Shown: in pieces, positions 1-6,777 of the stretch | Layout: each line of letters begins with the position of its first letter | Numbering within the stretch: position 1 is the stretch's first letter | Assembly (NCBI GenBank): GCA_017538635.1 | Contig: JAFYIM010000216.1 | Coordinates: 1-8,390, forward strand | DNA: 8,390 bases | Direction: 5' to 3' | Origin: a bacterium | GTDB taxonomy: Bacteria; UBA3054 | The notes under the pieces: model-generated | Seen by the model: only the letters and a program-made list of their open reading frames with translations | Databases searched by the model: none | What the model was told of the DNA's origin: nothing | Position numbers and translations under genes: made by a program

Positions 1-1232
1 ATGCCCGTCATGTCGCTGCCGGGCTGCGGAAGTTCACTGAGCTGCCAGCTGGAGACGGCCTTCAGATATCTCGGTTTCGTCGCGGGAGGATCGTACAAAG
101 GAGCGTCGTCCGCGATCTCCCTCGCCGGGATCTCAGCCACCACTTTGCCGTTGTATTTGACGCGCATCAAGCCGTCGTCGGTCACGTGTCCGATCTCGAC
201 GGCGTGCAGGTCCCATTTCTCGAAGATCTTGTGCACGGCCTCTTCCCTGCCCTTTTTGACGATGACCAGCATGCGCTCCTGGCTTTCTGAGAGCAGGATC
301 TCATACGGCGTCATGTTCGCTTCGCGCTGCGGAACCAAGGCCACGTCTATTTCAACGCCGCTGCCGCCACGGCTTGCGGTCTCGCAGGTGGAGCAGGTCA
401 GGCCCGCCGCGCCCATGTCCTGGATGCCGACGATATGGTCGGTCTGGAAAAGTTCCAGGCAGGCTTCCAAAAGCAGTTTTTCCATGAAGGGGTCGCCGAC
501 CTGAACGGAGGAGCGTTTCGCTTCCGATTCTTCCGTCAGTTCAGTAGAGGCGAAAGTCGCGCCGTGGATACCGTCTTTGCCGGTCGCGGCGCCGACGTAG
601 AAGACCGGGTTGCCAACGCCCGTGGCTTCGCCGCGCTGGATCTCGTTTATCTTCATGATGCCTAAACTGAAGGCGTTCACAAGGCAGTTGGTCTCGTAGG
701 TCTCGTCGTAATAGACGTCGCCGCCGATCGTCGGGATGCCCATGCAGTTGCCGTAATGGGCGATGCCTCCGACCACGCCGTCAACGAGCTGCTGGACCTG
801 TCCGGAATTCGGGCGGCCGAAGCGCAGAGAGTTCATGTTGATGACCGGGCGGGCGCCCATCGTAAAGATGTCTCTTAGGATGCCGCCGACGCCCGTCGCG
901 GCGCCCTGGAAGGGCTCGACCGCGGAGGGGTGGTTGTGGGATTCGACCTTGAAGGCCACGGCCCAGCCGTCGCCCACGTCGATGACGCCGGCATTCTCTT
1001 CGCCGGCTTTGATAAGGACCTGGGGCCCTTCGGTCGGGAAATTCTTAAGCTGCTTTCTGCTGTTCTTGTAGGAGCAGTGCTCGGACCACATCACGGAGAA
1101 GATGCCTAGCTCCGTATAGGTCGGCTCCCTTTTCAGGATGCCTTTCAAGCGTTCGTATTCGTCCGGAGTCAAACCATGGTCGGCGATGAGTTCCGGAGTG
1201 ATCAGAGGATCTTTGGGCAGACGTTCCACCAT
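1..1232 (-). CDS. purL: Phosphoribosylformylglycinamidine synthase subunit PurL (N-terminal 410 residues, cut by window edge)
   Basis: This is the synthase subunit of the FGAM synthase complex. It uses ATP and ammonia to turn FGAR into FGAM in the cytoplasm, step 4 of de novo purine synthesis. I translated it from the reverse strand. It starts at ATG 1232-1230 with an AAGGA Shine-Dalgarno 7 bases upstream, and reads without a stop to the window edge. Recognisable PurL signatures, in order: [16 protein letters not shown] at residues 41-56, holding the conserved active-site His52; [19 protein letters not shown] at 96-114, part of the AIRS-like ATP/Mg site; [19 protein letters not shown] at 207-225; [11 protein letters not shown] at 244-254; and [10 protein letters not shown] at 269-278. 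Family knowledge: short-type PurL is roughly 720-760 residues, so a little over half is present. The leader near 1-40 lacks the PurS-like domain of long PurL, consistent with the separate purS here. It lies 16 bases after purQ, presumably co-transcribed. Confidence 0.98.
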   Translation of the reverse strand, partial: MVERLPKDPLITPELIADHGLTPDEYERLKGILKREPTYTELGIFSVMWSEHCSYKNSRKQLKNFPTEGPQVLIKAGEENAGVIDVGDGWAVAFKVESHNHPSAVEPFQGAATGVGGILRDIFTMGARPVINMNSLRFGRPNSGQVQQLVDGVVGGIAHYGNCMGIPTIGGDVYYDETYETNCLVNAFSLGIMKINEIQRGEATGVGNPVFYVGAATGKDGIHGATFASTELTEESEAKRSSVQVGDPFMEKLLLEACLELFQTDHIVGIQDMGAAGLTCSTCETASRGGSGVEIDVALVPQREANMTPYEILLSESQERMLVIVKKGREEAVHKIFEKWDLHAVEIGHVTDDGLMRVKYNGKVVAEIPAREIADDAPLYDPPATKPRYLKAVSSWQLSELPQPGSDMTG

Positions 1233-1248
1233 ATATTTTTCCTTAAAC

Positions 1249-1956
1249 TTACTTCGCGATTGATTTTAAAAGCGAGACGATGATCTTTTGTCCGTCGGAG
1301 CTTCCGAGGCCGGGTTCCGCGGCGCGCTCCGGGTGCGGCATCATGCCGAGGATAGTGCGCTCTTTGTTGAAGATGCCGGCGATGTTGTTGCGGGAGCCGT
1401 TGGGGTTCACTTCCGGCGTCACAAGGCCGTCGCCCGTGCAGTAGCGGAAAGCCACCAGTTCCTCGTCCTCGAGTTTTTTCAGCGTCTCGTCGTCGGCGTA
1501 GTAGTTGCCTTCGCCGTGGGCGATCGGGATATTGAGAACTTCCTTGTTCTTGCAAAGGGAGGTGAAGATCGTGTCGGTGCGCTCGGTCCTTAAAAATACG
1601 TGCTCGCAGATAAAGTTCAGATCCCTGTTCATATAGAGGGCGCCAGGCAAGAGCCCGGCCTCGCAAAGGATCTGGAAGCCGTTGCAGATGCCGATGACGG
1701 GACGGCCTTTCGCAGCGTGCGCTTTCACTTCCTCCATGATGGGAGAGAAACGGGCGATGGCGCCGCAGCGCAGATAGTCGCCGTAAGAGAAGCCGCCGGG
1801 CAAAACGTAGGCGTCGAACGTTCCGGGGTTGCTCTCCTTGTGCCAGACGTAGCTGACTTCGGAGGAGAGTCCGTTCTCTTTGGCCAGACGGCTGAATGAT
1901 GTCAGGCAGTCATAGTCGCAGTTGGAGCCCGGGAAAACTACAATTCCGATTTTCAT
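1249..1956 (-). CDS. purQ: Phosphoribosylformylglycinamidine synthase subunit PurQ (glutamine amidotransferase)
   Basis: This is the glutaminase subunit of FGAM synthase: it hydrolyses glutamine and passes ammonia to PurL. At 235 residues it is full length for the family. It is a class I (triad) amidotransferase. The N-terminus [16 protein letters not shown] is typical of PurQ. The oxyanion region is [16 protein letters not shown] (53-68), the nucleophile Cys91 sits in GICNGFQ, and the His208/Glu210 pair of the triad is in MPHPER. The start ATG is 5 bases past the purS stop (1962), and GGAG inside the end of purS serves as a Shine-Dalgarno, so translation is probably coupled. purL follows 16 bases later. 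Nothing is missing or altered in the catalytic residues, so I expect an active enzyme. Confidence 0.98.
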   Translation of the reverse strand: MKIGIVVFPGSNCDYDCLTSFSRLAKENGLSSEVSYVWHKESNPGTFDAYVLPGGFSYGDYLRCGAIARFSPIMEEVKAHAAKGRPVIGICNGFQILCEAGLLPGALYMNRDLNFICEHVFLRTERTDTIFTSLCKNKEVLNIPIAHGEGNYYADDETLKKLEDEELVAFRYCTGDGLVTPEVNPNGSRNNIAGIFNKERTILGMMPHPERAAEPGLGSSDGQKIIVSLLKSIAK

Positions 1957-1961
1957 AAAGC

Positions 1962-2204
1962 TTATTTCTCCAGTTCGTAGCGGAACTGCTCAATATTCGG
2001 GTTCACAAAAAGCTTCTTGCTCATCTCTTCTATCTGGGCGGCCGCCGCCGCTTCGTCGCTCGTGGCGAGCTCCACTTCCAAGAAGCGCCCGATGCGCACG
2101 GACTCGACGTTCTTGTAGTTCATCTGTTCCAGCGCTCTCTGCACCGTTTTTCCCTGCGGGTCGAGAACGCTTTGTTTAAGCGTTACGTAGATCTTAGCTT
2201 TCAT
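1962..2204 (-). CDS. purS: Phosphoribosylformylglycinamidine synthase subunit PurS
   Basis: PurS is the small structural subunit of FGAM synthase. In the characterised complexes a PurS dimer holds PurQ against PurL and helps form the ammonia path. This 80-residue protein has the family's usual length and pattern: [21 protein letters not shown] at the start, then [23 protein letters not shown], a helical stretch rich in Ala/Glu (48-63), and [14 protein letters not shown] near the end. It is followed by purQ after 5 bases and purL after that. The start has no Shine-Dalgarno; the leader is A-rich (seven A's just upstream, then TACAACC). A possible promoter lies about 30 bases upstream, inside the 49-base gap after the TPR gene. 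Confidence 0.96.
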   Translation of the reverse strand: MKAKIYVTLKQSVLDPQGKTVQRALEQMNYKNVESVRIGRFLEVELATSDEAAAAAQIEEMSKKLFVNPNIEQFRYELEK

Positions 2205-2234
2205 GGTTGTATTTTTTTGATGGTTAATGACTAA

Positions 2235-2243
2235 ATGATAGCA
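2235..2243 (-). promoter_or_regulatory. Possible extended -10 promoter for purSQL
   Basis: On the minus strand the gap before purS contains TGCTATCAT, an extended -10 (TGn) with five of six matches to TATAAT. It lies 30 bases before the purS ATG, giving a predicted leader of about 23 bases. No good -35 is seen at 17-18 bases. The pur genes could instead be read through from the TPR gene. This is a pattern match only. Confidence 0.35.
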
Positions 2244-2253
2244 AAAATGACCC

Positions 2254-3798
2254 CTACTGGGAGAGCCGCAATCCCTCCTGGGCTTTCGTGTAAGTCGGGT
2301 CGGTTCTCAAGGCCGCTTCGAAGCTGGCCTTCGCCTCGGCTTTGTTGCCCTCCCCGAGGAGGACGTAGCCTATGACCGTAAGCGAGGATGCGTCGTTGGG
2401 CGAAACGGCAAGTTCCTTCATAGCCTGCGTTTTCGCTTCCTTCATATTGCCGGCGGAATAATACATGACCGCCTTGGCGGCCGCGATCCCCTTTTGGCCG
2501 GGACGGAAGGAACCGAGTTTGTCGAAGGCTTTGAGGGCGTCCTGCAAAAGCTCCTTGTCAAGGGGATCTTTCATGAAGAGGGCGTACCTGACCTTGGCCA
2601 GGTCCTCCGCAATCTCGGCGTCGTAGATGTCGTTTATCGTCAGCTTCTCAAGGTTCTCCAGGGCAGCATCGAGAAGATCGCAGCGCAGCGCGAGCCTTGC
2701 GGCGAAGAGTCTCGCTTCGCGGTACTCCTTGTCGGAAGTAGGACTCTTGCTGAGACGCGCCAGCTTAGCGGCGTCCTGGCTCGCGGCATAGGCTTCGCCG
2801 AGCTCTCCAAGCGTAAGGTAACGCTTGGCCAGCATCATGCATATGCGGCTGGCGGCGCTGCCGCTCGTCATTTCCAGGCAGTCCTTAAGGTACTCGATGG
2901 CCTCCTTCGAGCCCTCTTCCGTTTCCGGAGCATAGTGGGCCAGAAGATAACGGAAGTCGAAATCCCTGGGGAAACGGGTGAGAGCCTTTTTCCAGACTCT
3001 TACGGCGCCGTTGGTGTCACCTCTCCTCAACCTGAGGTCGCCCCAGGCCTGCCAGTAGGTGTAGCACAGAGGCAGTTCGGTAAGGAGCGAAGAGTAGCAG
3101 GCGTCCAGGGTCGCTATGTCAACGCCCTCCCCGCCGGACATGCAGCTCAAAATATACTGCACCTGGATCTGGAGGTTGGTCTCGGAAGCGAGGAAAGAAA
3201 GAGCCTTGCAGGCCGGAGCGGGATATCCGTGGGCCTCGCCCAACTCTCCCATGATCTTAGAAAGCCTTCTTGCCGTTTCGCTCCAGTAGGGGTCGATGCT
3301 GTCGGGGGGCTTGTGTTCCAGCGTGACCTTGCCGCTTTGGCGCAAAACTCTTCCGTAGGCCGAGAGGCAATTGTAGAAATTCGTCTGGATGACTATCGGG
3401 GAAACTGTTTTGAGAGCTTCTTTCAGATAAAGCAAACGGTAATTGTAATCGCTTCTCAGAGTCTCGTAGGCCTCGAGCTGGGCCGGCGCCTCCAGTTCTT
3501 CCAGTTTGTAGCGCCAGCTGCTCAGAAGTTTGTTCAGCTTCGCGAGTTGTTCCCTATCGCTTGTCGTTTTCTCTTTCTGCTTGGCCAGGGAGGACGCCAG
3601 GGGCGTCAGACTTGAAAGCGCCCCGGTGTAGCCCCTCACCGCCTCGACATAGATCTTAGACTCCTCGTTGACAAGGGCGTACTCCAGGCACTGGCGCACG
3701 TTGGAATAGACGTTGTCGCTGAGTTCAGGCGGCAGCTTCGGCTTCGCCGAAAGGGAGAGGGCGGAAAAAAGGAAAACCAGAAGAAAATAATTACGCAT
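2254..3798 (-). CDS. Secreted or periplasmic TPR-repeat protein of unknown function
   Basis: I do not recognise a named family. The 514-residue protein starts with a clear signal peptide: MRNY, a hydrophobic core FLLVFLFSALSL, and a probable cleavage after Ala18 (SLSA|KP), so it should be exported. There is no lipobox cysteine and no later membrane segment. Residues about 75-130 are charged and helical, possibly a coiled coil. TPR-like helix pairs are visible at about 246-279 (AWGDLRLRRGDTNGAVRVWKKAL), 438-469 (AKAVMYYSAGNMKEAKTQAM) and 470-503 (IGYVLLGEGNKAEAKASFEAALRTDP). The part between, 285-430, is also helical and alanine-rich and probably holds degenerate repeats. TPRs bind proteins, so a scaffold role in the envelope is likely, but the partner is unknown. 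There is no alternative start: the next Met is at residue 183. It lies 49 bases upstream of purS on the same strand, with no terminator seen between them. Confidence 0.85.
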   Translation of the reverse strand: MRNYFLLVFLFSALSLSAKPKLPPELSDNVYSNVRQCLEYALVNEESKIYVEAVRGYTGALSSLTPLASSLAKQKEKTTSDREQLAKLNKLLSSWRYKLEELEAPAQLEAYETLRSDYNYRLLYLKEALKTVSPIVIQTNFYNCLSAYGRVLRQSGKVTLEHKPPDSIDPYWSETARRLSKIMGELGEAHGYPAPACKALSFLASETNLQIQVQYILSCMSGGEGVDIATLDACYSSLLTELPLCYTYWQAWGDLRLRRGDTNGAVRVWKKALTRFPRDFDFRYLLAHYAPETEEGSKEAIEYLKDCLEMTSGSAASRICMMLAKRYLTLGELGEAYAASQDAAKLARLSKSPTSDKEYREARLFAARLALRCDLLDAALENLEKLTINDIYDAEIAEDLAKVRYALFMKDPLDKELLQDALKAFDKLGSFRPGQKGIAAAKAVMYYSAGNMKEAKTQAMKELAVSPNDASSLTVIGYVLLGEGNKAEAKASFEAALRTDPTYTKAQEGLRLSQ

Positions 3799-3804
3799 GG
3801 ATTT

Positions 3805-3813
3805 ATTTTAGCA
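3805..3813 (-). promoter_or_regulatory. Possible extended -10 promoter of the TPR gene, giving a leaderless mRNA
   Basis: TGCTAAAAT on the minus strand is an extended -10 (TGn plus five of six to TATAAT). Only six bases (AAATCC) separate it from the ATG at 3798, so transcription would begin at or next to the start codon. No Shine-Dalgarno is present, which agrees with a leaderless message. No -35 match is seen. The match is suggestive but short and AT-rich. Confidence 0.4.
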
Positions 3814-3860
3814 TAAATGGTCCCTTGTCTCGCCTGAACGCGATCATAGCGCCTTAATCG

Positions 3861-3889
3861 TTGACATTAAAAGGCTTTTTAGGTAGAAT
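3861..3889 (+). promoter_or_regulatory. Sigma-70 type promoter of the HU-argC-gltX-der cluster
   Basis: A perfect -35 TTGACA (3861-3866), a 17-base spacer and the -10 TAGAAT (3884-3889, five of six) make a near-consensus housekeeping promoter. The predicted start is near 3896, giving a 5' leader of about 74 bases before the HU ATG at 3970. The spacer carries a near-palindrome, TTAAAAG-G-CTTTTTA (3867-3881, one mismatch), where a regulator could bind. This is the strongest promoter in the window. Confidence 0.8.
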
Positions 3890-3897
3890 CTCCTATT

Positions 3898-3917
3898 AAA
3901 TGAATGAAAATTCATTT
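3898..3917 (+). repeat. Perfect inverted repeat: 8-bp stem with GAAA loop at the 5' end of the HU transcript
   Basis: The left arm AAATGAAT (3898-3905) and right arm ATTCATTT (3910-3917) are exact reverse complements around the loop GAAA (3906-3909), a GNRA-type tetraloop. It begins one to three bases after the predicted transcription start. As RNA it could protect the 5' end from decay, as 5' stem-loops of some abundant mRNAs do. As DNA, the 20-bp dyad could be an operator just downstream of the promoter. No U-run follows, so it is not an intrinsic terminator. Confidence 0.6.
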
Positions 3918-3969
3918 GTGTTAACCGTTTTACAATACCACATGTTTTACCCGATACAAGGAGATCAAA

Positions 3970-4260
3970 ATGAAAAACACCATCACCAAAGAAAATCTGA
4001 TCACGAAAGTGTCAGAGAAGACCAACCAGCCCAAAGATGTCGTCAGAGCCGTCATCCAGCAGACCTTTGACTCCATCTGCGATTATCTGGAAGAAGGCAA
4101 CCGCCTTGAGCTGCGCCGTTTCGGCGTCTTCTCCGTCAAAGAGAGACGTCCCAGAGTCGGCCGCAACCCCAACTCTCCCCAGAAAGCCATTCAGATCCCT
4201 GCCTCCAAAGTCGCGGTCTTCAAGGCCAGCGTCATTTTGAAAAAGCAGGTCAAGAAGTAA
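3970..4260 (+). CDS. HU/IHF-family DNA-binding protein
   Basis: This is a small basic nucleoid protein that bends and compacts DNA as a dimer. Its 96 residues are close to the family's usual 90-100. The N-terminal helices are ITKENLITKVSEKTNQPKDVV, followed by QQTFDSICDYLEEGNRLELRRFGVF, where GNRLELRRFGVFSVKERRPRVGRNP (residues about 38-62) is the hallmark HU core leading into the beta-arm. The usual arm tip TGE is replaced by NSPQK, and the usual PGK near the end of the domain reads KAS. A strong Shine-Dalgarno AAGGAGAT (3958-3965) and a near-consensus promoter suggest high expression, as expected of HU. It is the first gene of the rightward cluster, with argC 27 bases on and no terminator between. 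Sequence alone does not separate HU from an IHF-like paralogue. Confidence 0.95.
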   Translation: MKNTITKENLITKVSEKTNQPKDVVRAVIQQTFDSICDYLEEGNRLELRRFGVFSVKERRPRVGRNPNSPQKAIQIPASKVAVFKASVILKKQVKK

Positions 4261-4269
4261 TATAGATCC

Positions 4270-4282
4270 AACCGCTTCGGTT
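4270..4282 (+). repeat. Small inverted repeat just before the argC start
   Basis: AACCG (4270-4274) and CGGTT (4278-4282) are exact reverse complements with a CTT loop. The site lies between HU and argC, five bases before the argC ATG, where a Shine-Dalgarno would be. There is no T-run, so it is not a terminator. It could limit argC translation or mark an RNA cleavage or stability site, but a five-pair stem may also be chance. Confidence 0.35.
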
Positions 4283-4287
4283 CAGTA

Positions 4288-5310
4288 ATGAAGAAAATTA
4301 GAGCCGCTATCTGCGGCGCCTCCGGCTACACCGGCCGGGAACTGTTGTTAAGGCTCCTACGCCATCAGGGAGTGGAAGTCGTCGGGTTGGCCCACGGGCC
4401 AAGTTCCGAGGACTGCTCCATGCCCGACCTTTTCCCGGAATTCAAAACTTTATGCGAACTGCCGGTCCTGGGAGTGGAGACCCTCTATTCCCAGGATCTG
4501 GACGCGGTGTTTTTGGCTCTGCCGCACGGAGCCTCCGCTCCCATTGCCAAGGAATTTTTGGCCCGCGGCGTCAGAGTCATCGATTTTTCCGCCGATTACA
4601 GGCTGCGCGACACCGAAGTGTATGAAAAATGGTACAAAGTCGCGCACTGCGACAAGGAGAATCTAAAAAAAGCGGTCTACGGTCTCTGCGAATGGTACAG
4701 GGACGAAATTAAGAACGCTCCCGTAGTGGCCGTCCCCGGCTGCTACGTCACGAGCGCCCTTATTCCGCTCATTCCCCTTCTCCATGACGGCGTCATAGAA
4801 CCAAACGACATTATAATCGATTCCAAGAGCGGCATAAGCGGCGCCGGCAAGAAGCTCACGCCTCAGGTCCACTACTGCGAATCGGCCGAATCTTTCAAAG
4901 CTTACGGCATGTTCAGCCACCGGCACACTCCCGAAATAGACCAGGAGCTCACAAAGTTCGCTGGTGCGAACGTGAACGTGACCTTTACGCCTCACCTCCT
5001 CCCCATCATCAGAGGCATCCTCTCCACCATCTATGTGAAATTAAAAGACGGACGCTCGCCCTCCGACATCCAGTCATCCTGGAACAAAGCCTACAAGGAT
5101 GAGTTTTTCATGCGCGTCAGGAAATCAGGGACCTCCGTCGAAATACGCCATATCGTCAACAGCAATTTCTGCGACATGTCCTATACCGCTGGGCCTGGCA
5201 GAGTCATCATTACCTCCGCCCTCGACAATCTTGTGAAAGGCGCTTCCGGCGCCGCGTTGCAGAATTTTAACATCATGTTCGGTTTCCCCGAAACGGAAGG
5301 CCTTATCTAA
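4288..5310 (+). CDS. argC: N-acetyl-gamma-glutamyl-phosphate reductase
   Basis: ArgC catalyses the third step of arginine synthesis: NADPH-dependent reduction of N-acetylglutamyl phosphate to the semialdehyde, in the cytoplasm. At 340 residues it is the normal length. The N-terminal Rossmann motif is GASGYTG (10-16). FLALPHGASA (75-84) and VIDFSADYRL (97-106) are typical of ArgC. The catalytic Cys152 sits in VPGCYVTSALIPL; most relatives have PGCYPT, so Val replaces Pro here. SKSGISGAGKK (179-189) and HRHTPEI (211-217), which carries the catalytic His region, follow, then TPHLLPIIRGI (234-244). No other arg gene is in view. It lacks a Shine-Dalgarno and starts 27 bases after HU. Its TAA is immediately followed by the gltX ATG, so the two are probably translationally coupled. 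Confidence 0.97.
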   Translation: MKKIRAAICGASGYTGRELLLRLLRHQGVEVVGLAHGPSSEDCSMPDLFPEFKTLCELPVLGVETLYSQDLDAVFLALPHGASAPIAKEFLARGVRVIDFSADYRLRDTEVYEKWYKVAHCDKENLKKAVYGLCEWYRDEIKNAPVVAVPGCYVTSALIPLIPLLHDGVIEPNDIIIDSKSGISGAGKKLTPQVHYCESAESFKAYGMFSHRHTPEIDQELTKFAGANVNVTFTPHLLPIIRGILSTIYVKLKDGRSPSDIQSSWNKAYKDEFFMRVRKSGTSVEIRHIVNSNFCDMSYTAGPGRVIITSALDNLVKGASGAALQNFNIMFGFPETEGLI

Positions 5311-6774
5311 ATGAAATCCCGAGTGCGTTTCGCGCCCAGTCCCACTGGCATGTTGCATCTTGGAGGCGCCCGCACGGCGCTTTTCAATTATTTGTTCGCC
5401 CGCAGGACGGGCGGCGATTTTCTTTTAAGGATCGAAGACACCGACAGGGCGCGCTTTCAGCAAGACGCCCTGGAAGACATAACGAAAAGCTTGCATTGGC
5501 TCGGCCTGGAATGGGACGAAGGCGTCATGAAGGGCGGAGATTGCGGCCCCTACTTCCAGTCCGAAAGATTAGACATCTACAAGAAATACGTCGATCAGCT
5601 CCTTGAGACCGGCCACGCTTACAAGTGCTACTGCAGCGAAGAGGAGCTCGCGGCCCAACGTGAGGAGGCCAAGGAGAAAGGCCTCTCCGTCCAGGGCTAC
5701 GACGGACGCTGCTCCCGTCTCACGAAAGAGCAGATCGAAAAATACGAATCGGAAGGCCGCATCCCGACCGTGCGCTTCAAGATGCCGAAGACCGGAACGA
5801 CTTCCTTTACCGACGCGATCCGCGGCGAAGTGACTTACCAGAACGACCAGCAGACCGACTTCATCATCCTGAAGGCGGACGGATATCCGACCTACCATCT
5901 GGCCAACATCGTGGACGACCACCTTATGGGCATCACGCACGTCATGCGCGGCGACGAATGGATATCAAGTACGCCGAAACACATCTGCCTCTACAATGCT
6001 TTCGGCTGGACTCCCCCGACCTTCGCGCACCTGCCGGTCATCCTTAAGCCGGGCGGCGGCGGAAAGCTCTCCAAAAGGGACGGCGACGTCTCGGTCTTCC
6101 AGTACAAGGAGAAGGGCTATCTTCCCGAGGCCCTCGTGAACTTCCTGGCGCTCCTTGGCTGGGCTTATTCCGAGGATCAGGAGATCGTCACCGTGGACGA
6201 AATGATAAAGGCCTTCAGCTTAGAGCACATCAACAAAGCCGGCGCCCAGTTCCATGTTGAAAAACTGAACTGGATGAACGGCGAATACATCAGGAAACTC
6301 ACGGTTGAGGATCTTACCGAGCGCTGCTGGCCGTATCTTGTCGGCGCAGGCCTTGTCAAAGAAGATCTGGAAAAAAGTTCCCTTCACTACATCATGAGCC
6401 TGCTGCAGCCCCGCTTGGTTTTGCTGACCGATTGCGTCGATATGATCTCCTACTTCCTGAAAGACGAGATCGATTACAACGAAGCGGACGTCAGGAAGAT
6501 CCTGAAAAAGGAAGGCGTCAAGGAAAATCTCTCCGCCCTGCGCCCCGTTCTCCTGAGCAGCGACTTTACCGTCGAGTCCCTCGACGCGGCCATCCACGCT
6601 TTCATGACTGAAAAGGAACTTTCCCCCAAGAAAGTTTTGCAGCCCCTGAGAGTCGCCGTGACCGGACGCTCCTGCAGCCCCGGCATGTTCGAGACGCTCT
6701 TCGCCCTCGGGAAAGAGAAGGTCTTGAAAAGAGTGGACTACGCCATTGAGAATCTAACTTCCATCGAAGCGTAA
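5311..6774 (+). CDS. gltX: Glutamyl-tRNA synthetase
   Basis: GluRS is a class I synthetase that charges tRNA-Glu with glutamate using ATP. The 487 residues match bacterial GluRS. The start is RVRFAPSPTGMLHLGGARTALFN, with the HIGH-box equivalent HLGG at 16-19. LLRIEDTDRAR (38-48) and GPYFQSERL (79-87) follow. A CYC pair (Cys106, Cys108) with YDGRC (130-134) looks like a zinc site. The KMSKS equivalent is KLSKR (252-256) within GGGGKLSKRDG. YLPEALVNFLALLGW (270-284) opens the helical part. The C-terminal anticodon-binding domain (about 330-487) ends with LSPKKVLQPLRVAVTG and LKRVDYAI. Arg368 in LLQPRLVLL may correspond to the arginine that makes GluRS reject tRNA-Gln, but this rests on an unaligned reading. 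The ATG abuts the argC stop. der follows after three bases. Confidence 0.98.
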   Translation: MKSRVRFAPSPTGMLHLGGARTALFNYLFARRTGGDFLLRIEDTDRARFQQDALEDITKSLHWLGLEWDEGVMKGGDCGPYFQSERLDIYKKYVDQLLETGHAYKCYCSEEELAAQREEAKEKGLSVQGYDGRCSRLTKEQIEKYESEGRIPTVRFKMPKTGTTSFTDAIRGEVTYQNDQQTDFIILKADGYPTYHLANIVDDHLMGITHVMRGDEWISSTPKHICLYNAFGWTPPTFAHLPVILKPGGGGKLSKRDGDVSVFQYKEKGYLPEALVNFLALLGWAYSEDQEIVTVDEMIKAFSLEHINKAGAQFHVEKLNWMNGEYIRKLTVEDLTERCWPYLVGAGLVKEDLEKSSLHYIMSLLQPRLVLLTDCVDMISYFLKDEIDYNEADVRKILKKEGVKENLSALRPVLLSSDFTVESLDAAIHAFMTEKELSPKKVLQPLRVAVTGRSCSPGMFETLFALGKEKVLKRVDYAIENLTSIEA

Positions 6775-6777
6775 TTT

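Noticed and set aside
1..1071. Plus-strand open frames across 1-504, 435-665 and 763-1071
   Set aside because: They lie opposite purL, which is continuous and conserved on the minus strand.
1202..1666. Minus-strand frame of 154 codons overlapping the end of purQ and the purQ-purL junction
   Set aside because: It is a shifted frame of purQ, rich in Arg, with no motif. PurQ itself is intact, so no frameshift needs explaining.
2494..3615. Long plus-strand open frame of 373 codons opposite the TPR gene
   Set aside because: It is the mirror of a GC-rich coding strand. The predicted protein has no recognisable motif or signal, no ribosome site was seen, and the minus-strand gene has a signal peptide and TPR pattern.
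3931..3936. Second -10 (TACAAT) for the HU gene
   Set aside because: No -35 match lies at 16-18 bases upstream, and the TTGACA/TAGAAT pair is far better.
4270..4282. Intrinsic terminator after the HU gene
   Set aside because: The stem is only five pairs and no T-run follows; the downstream argC start is five bases away.
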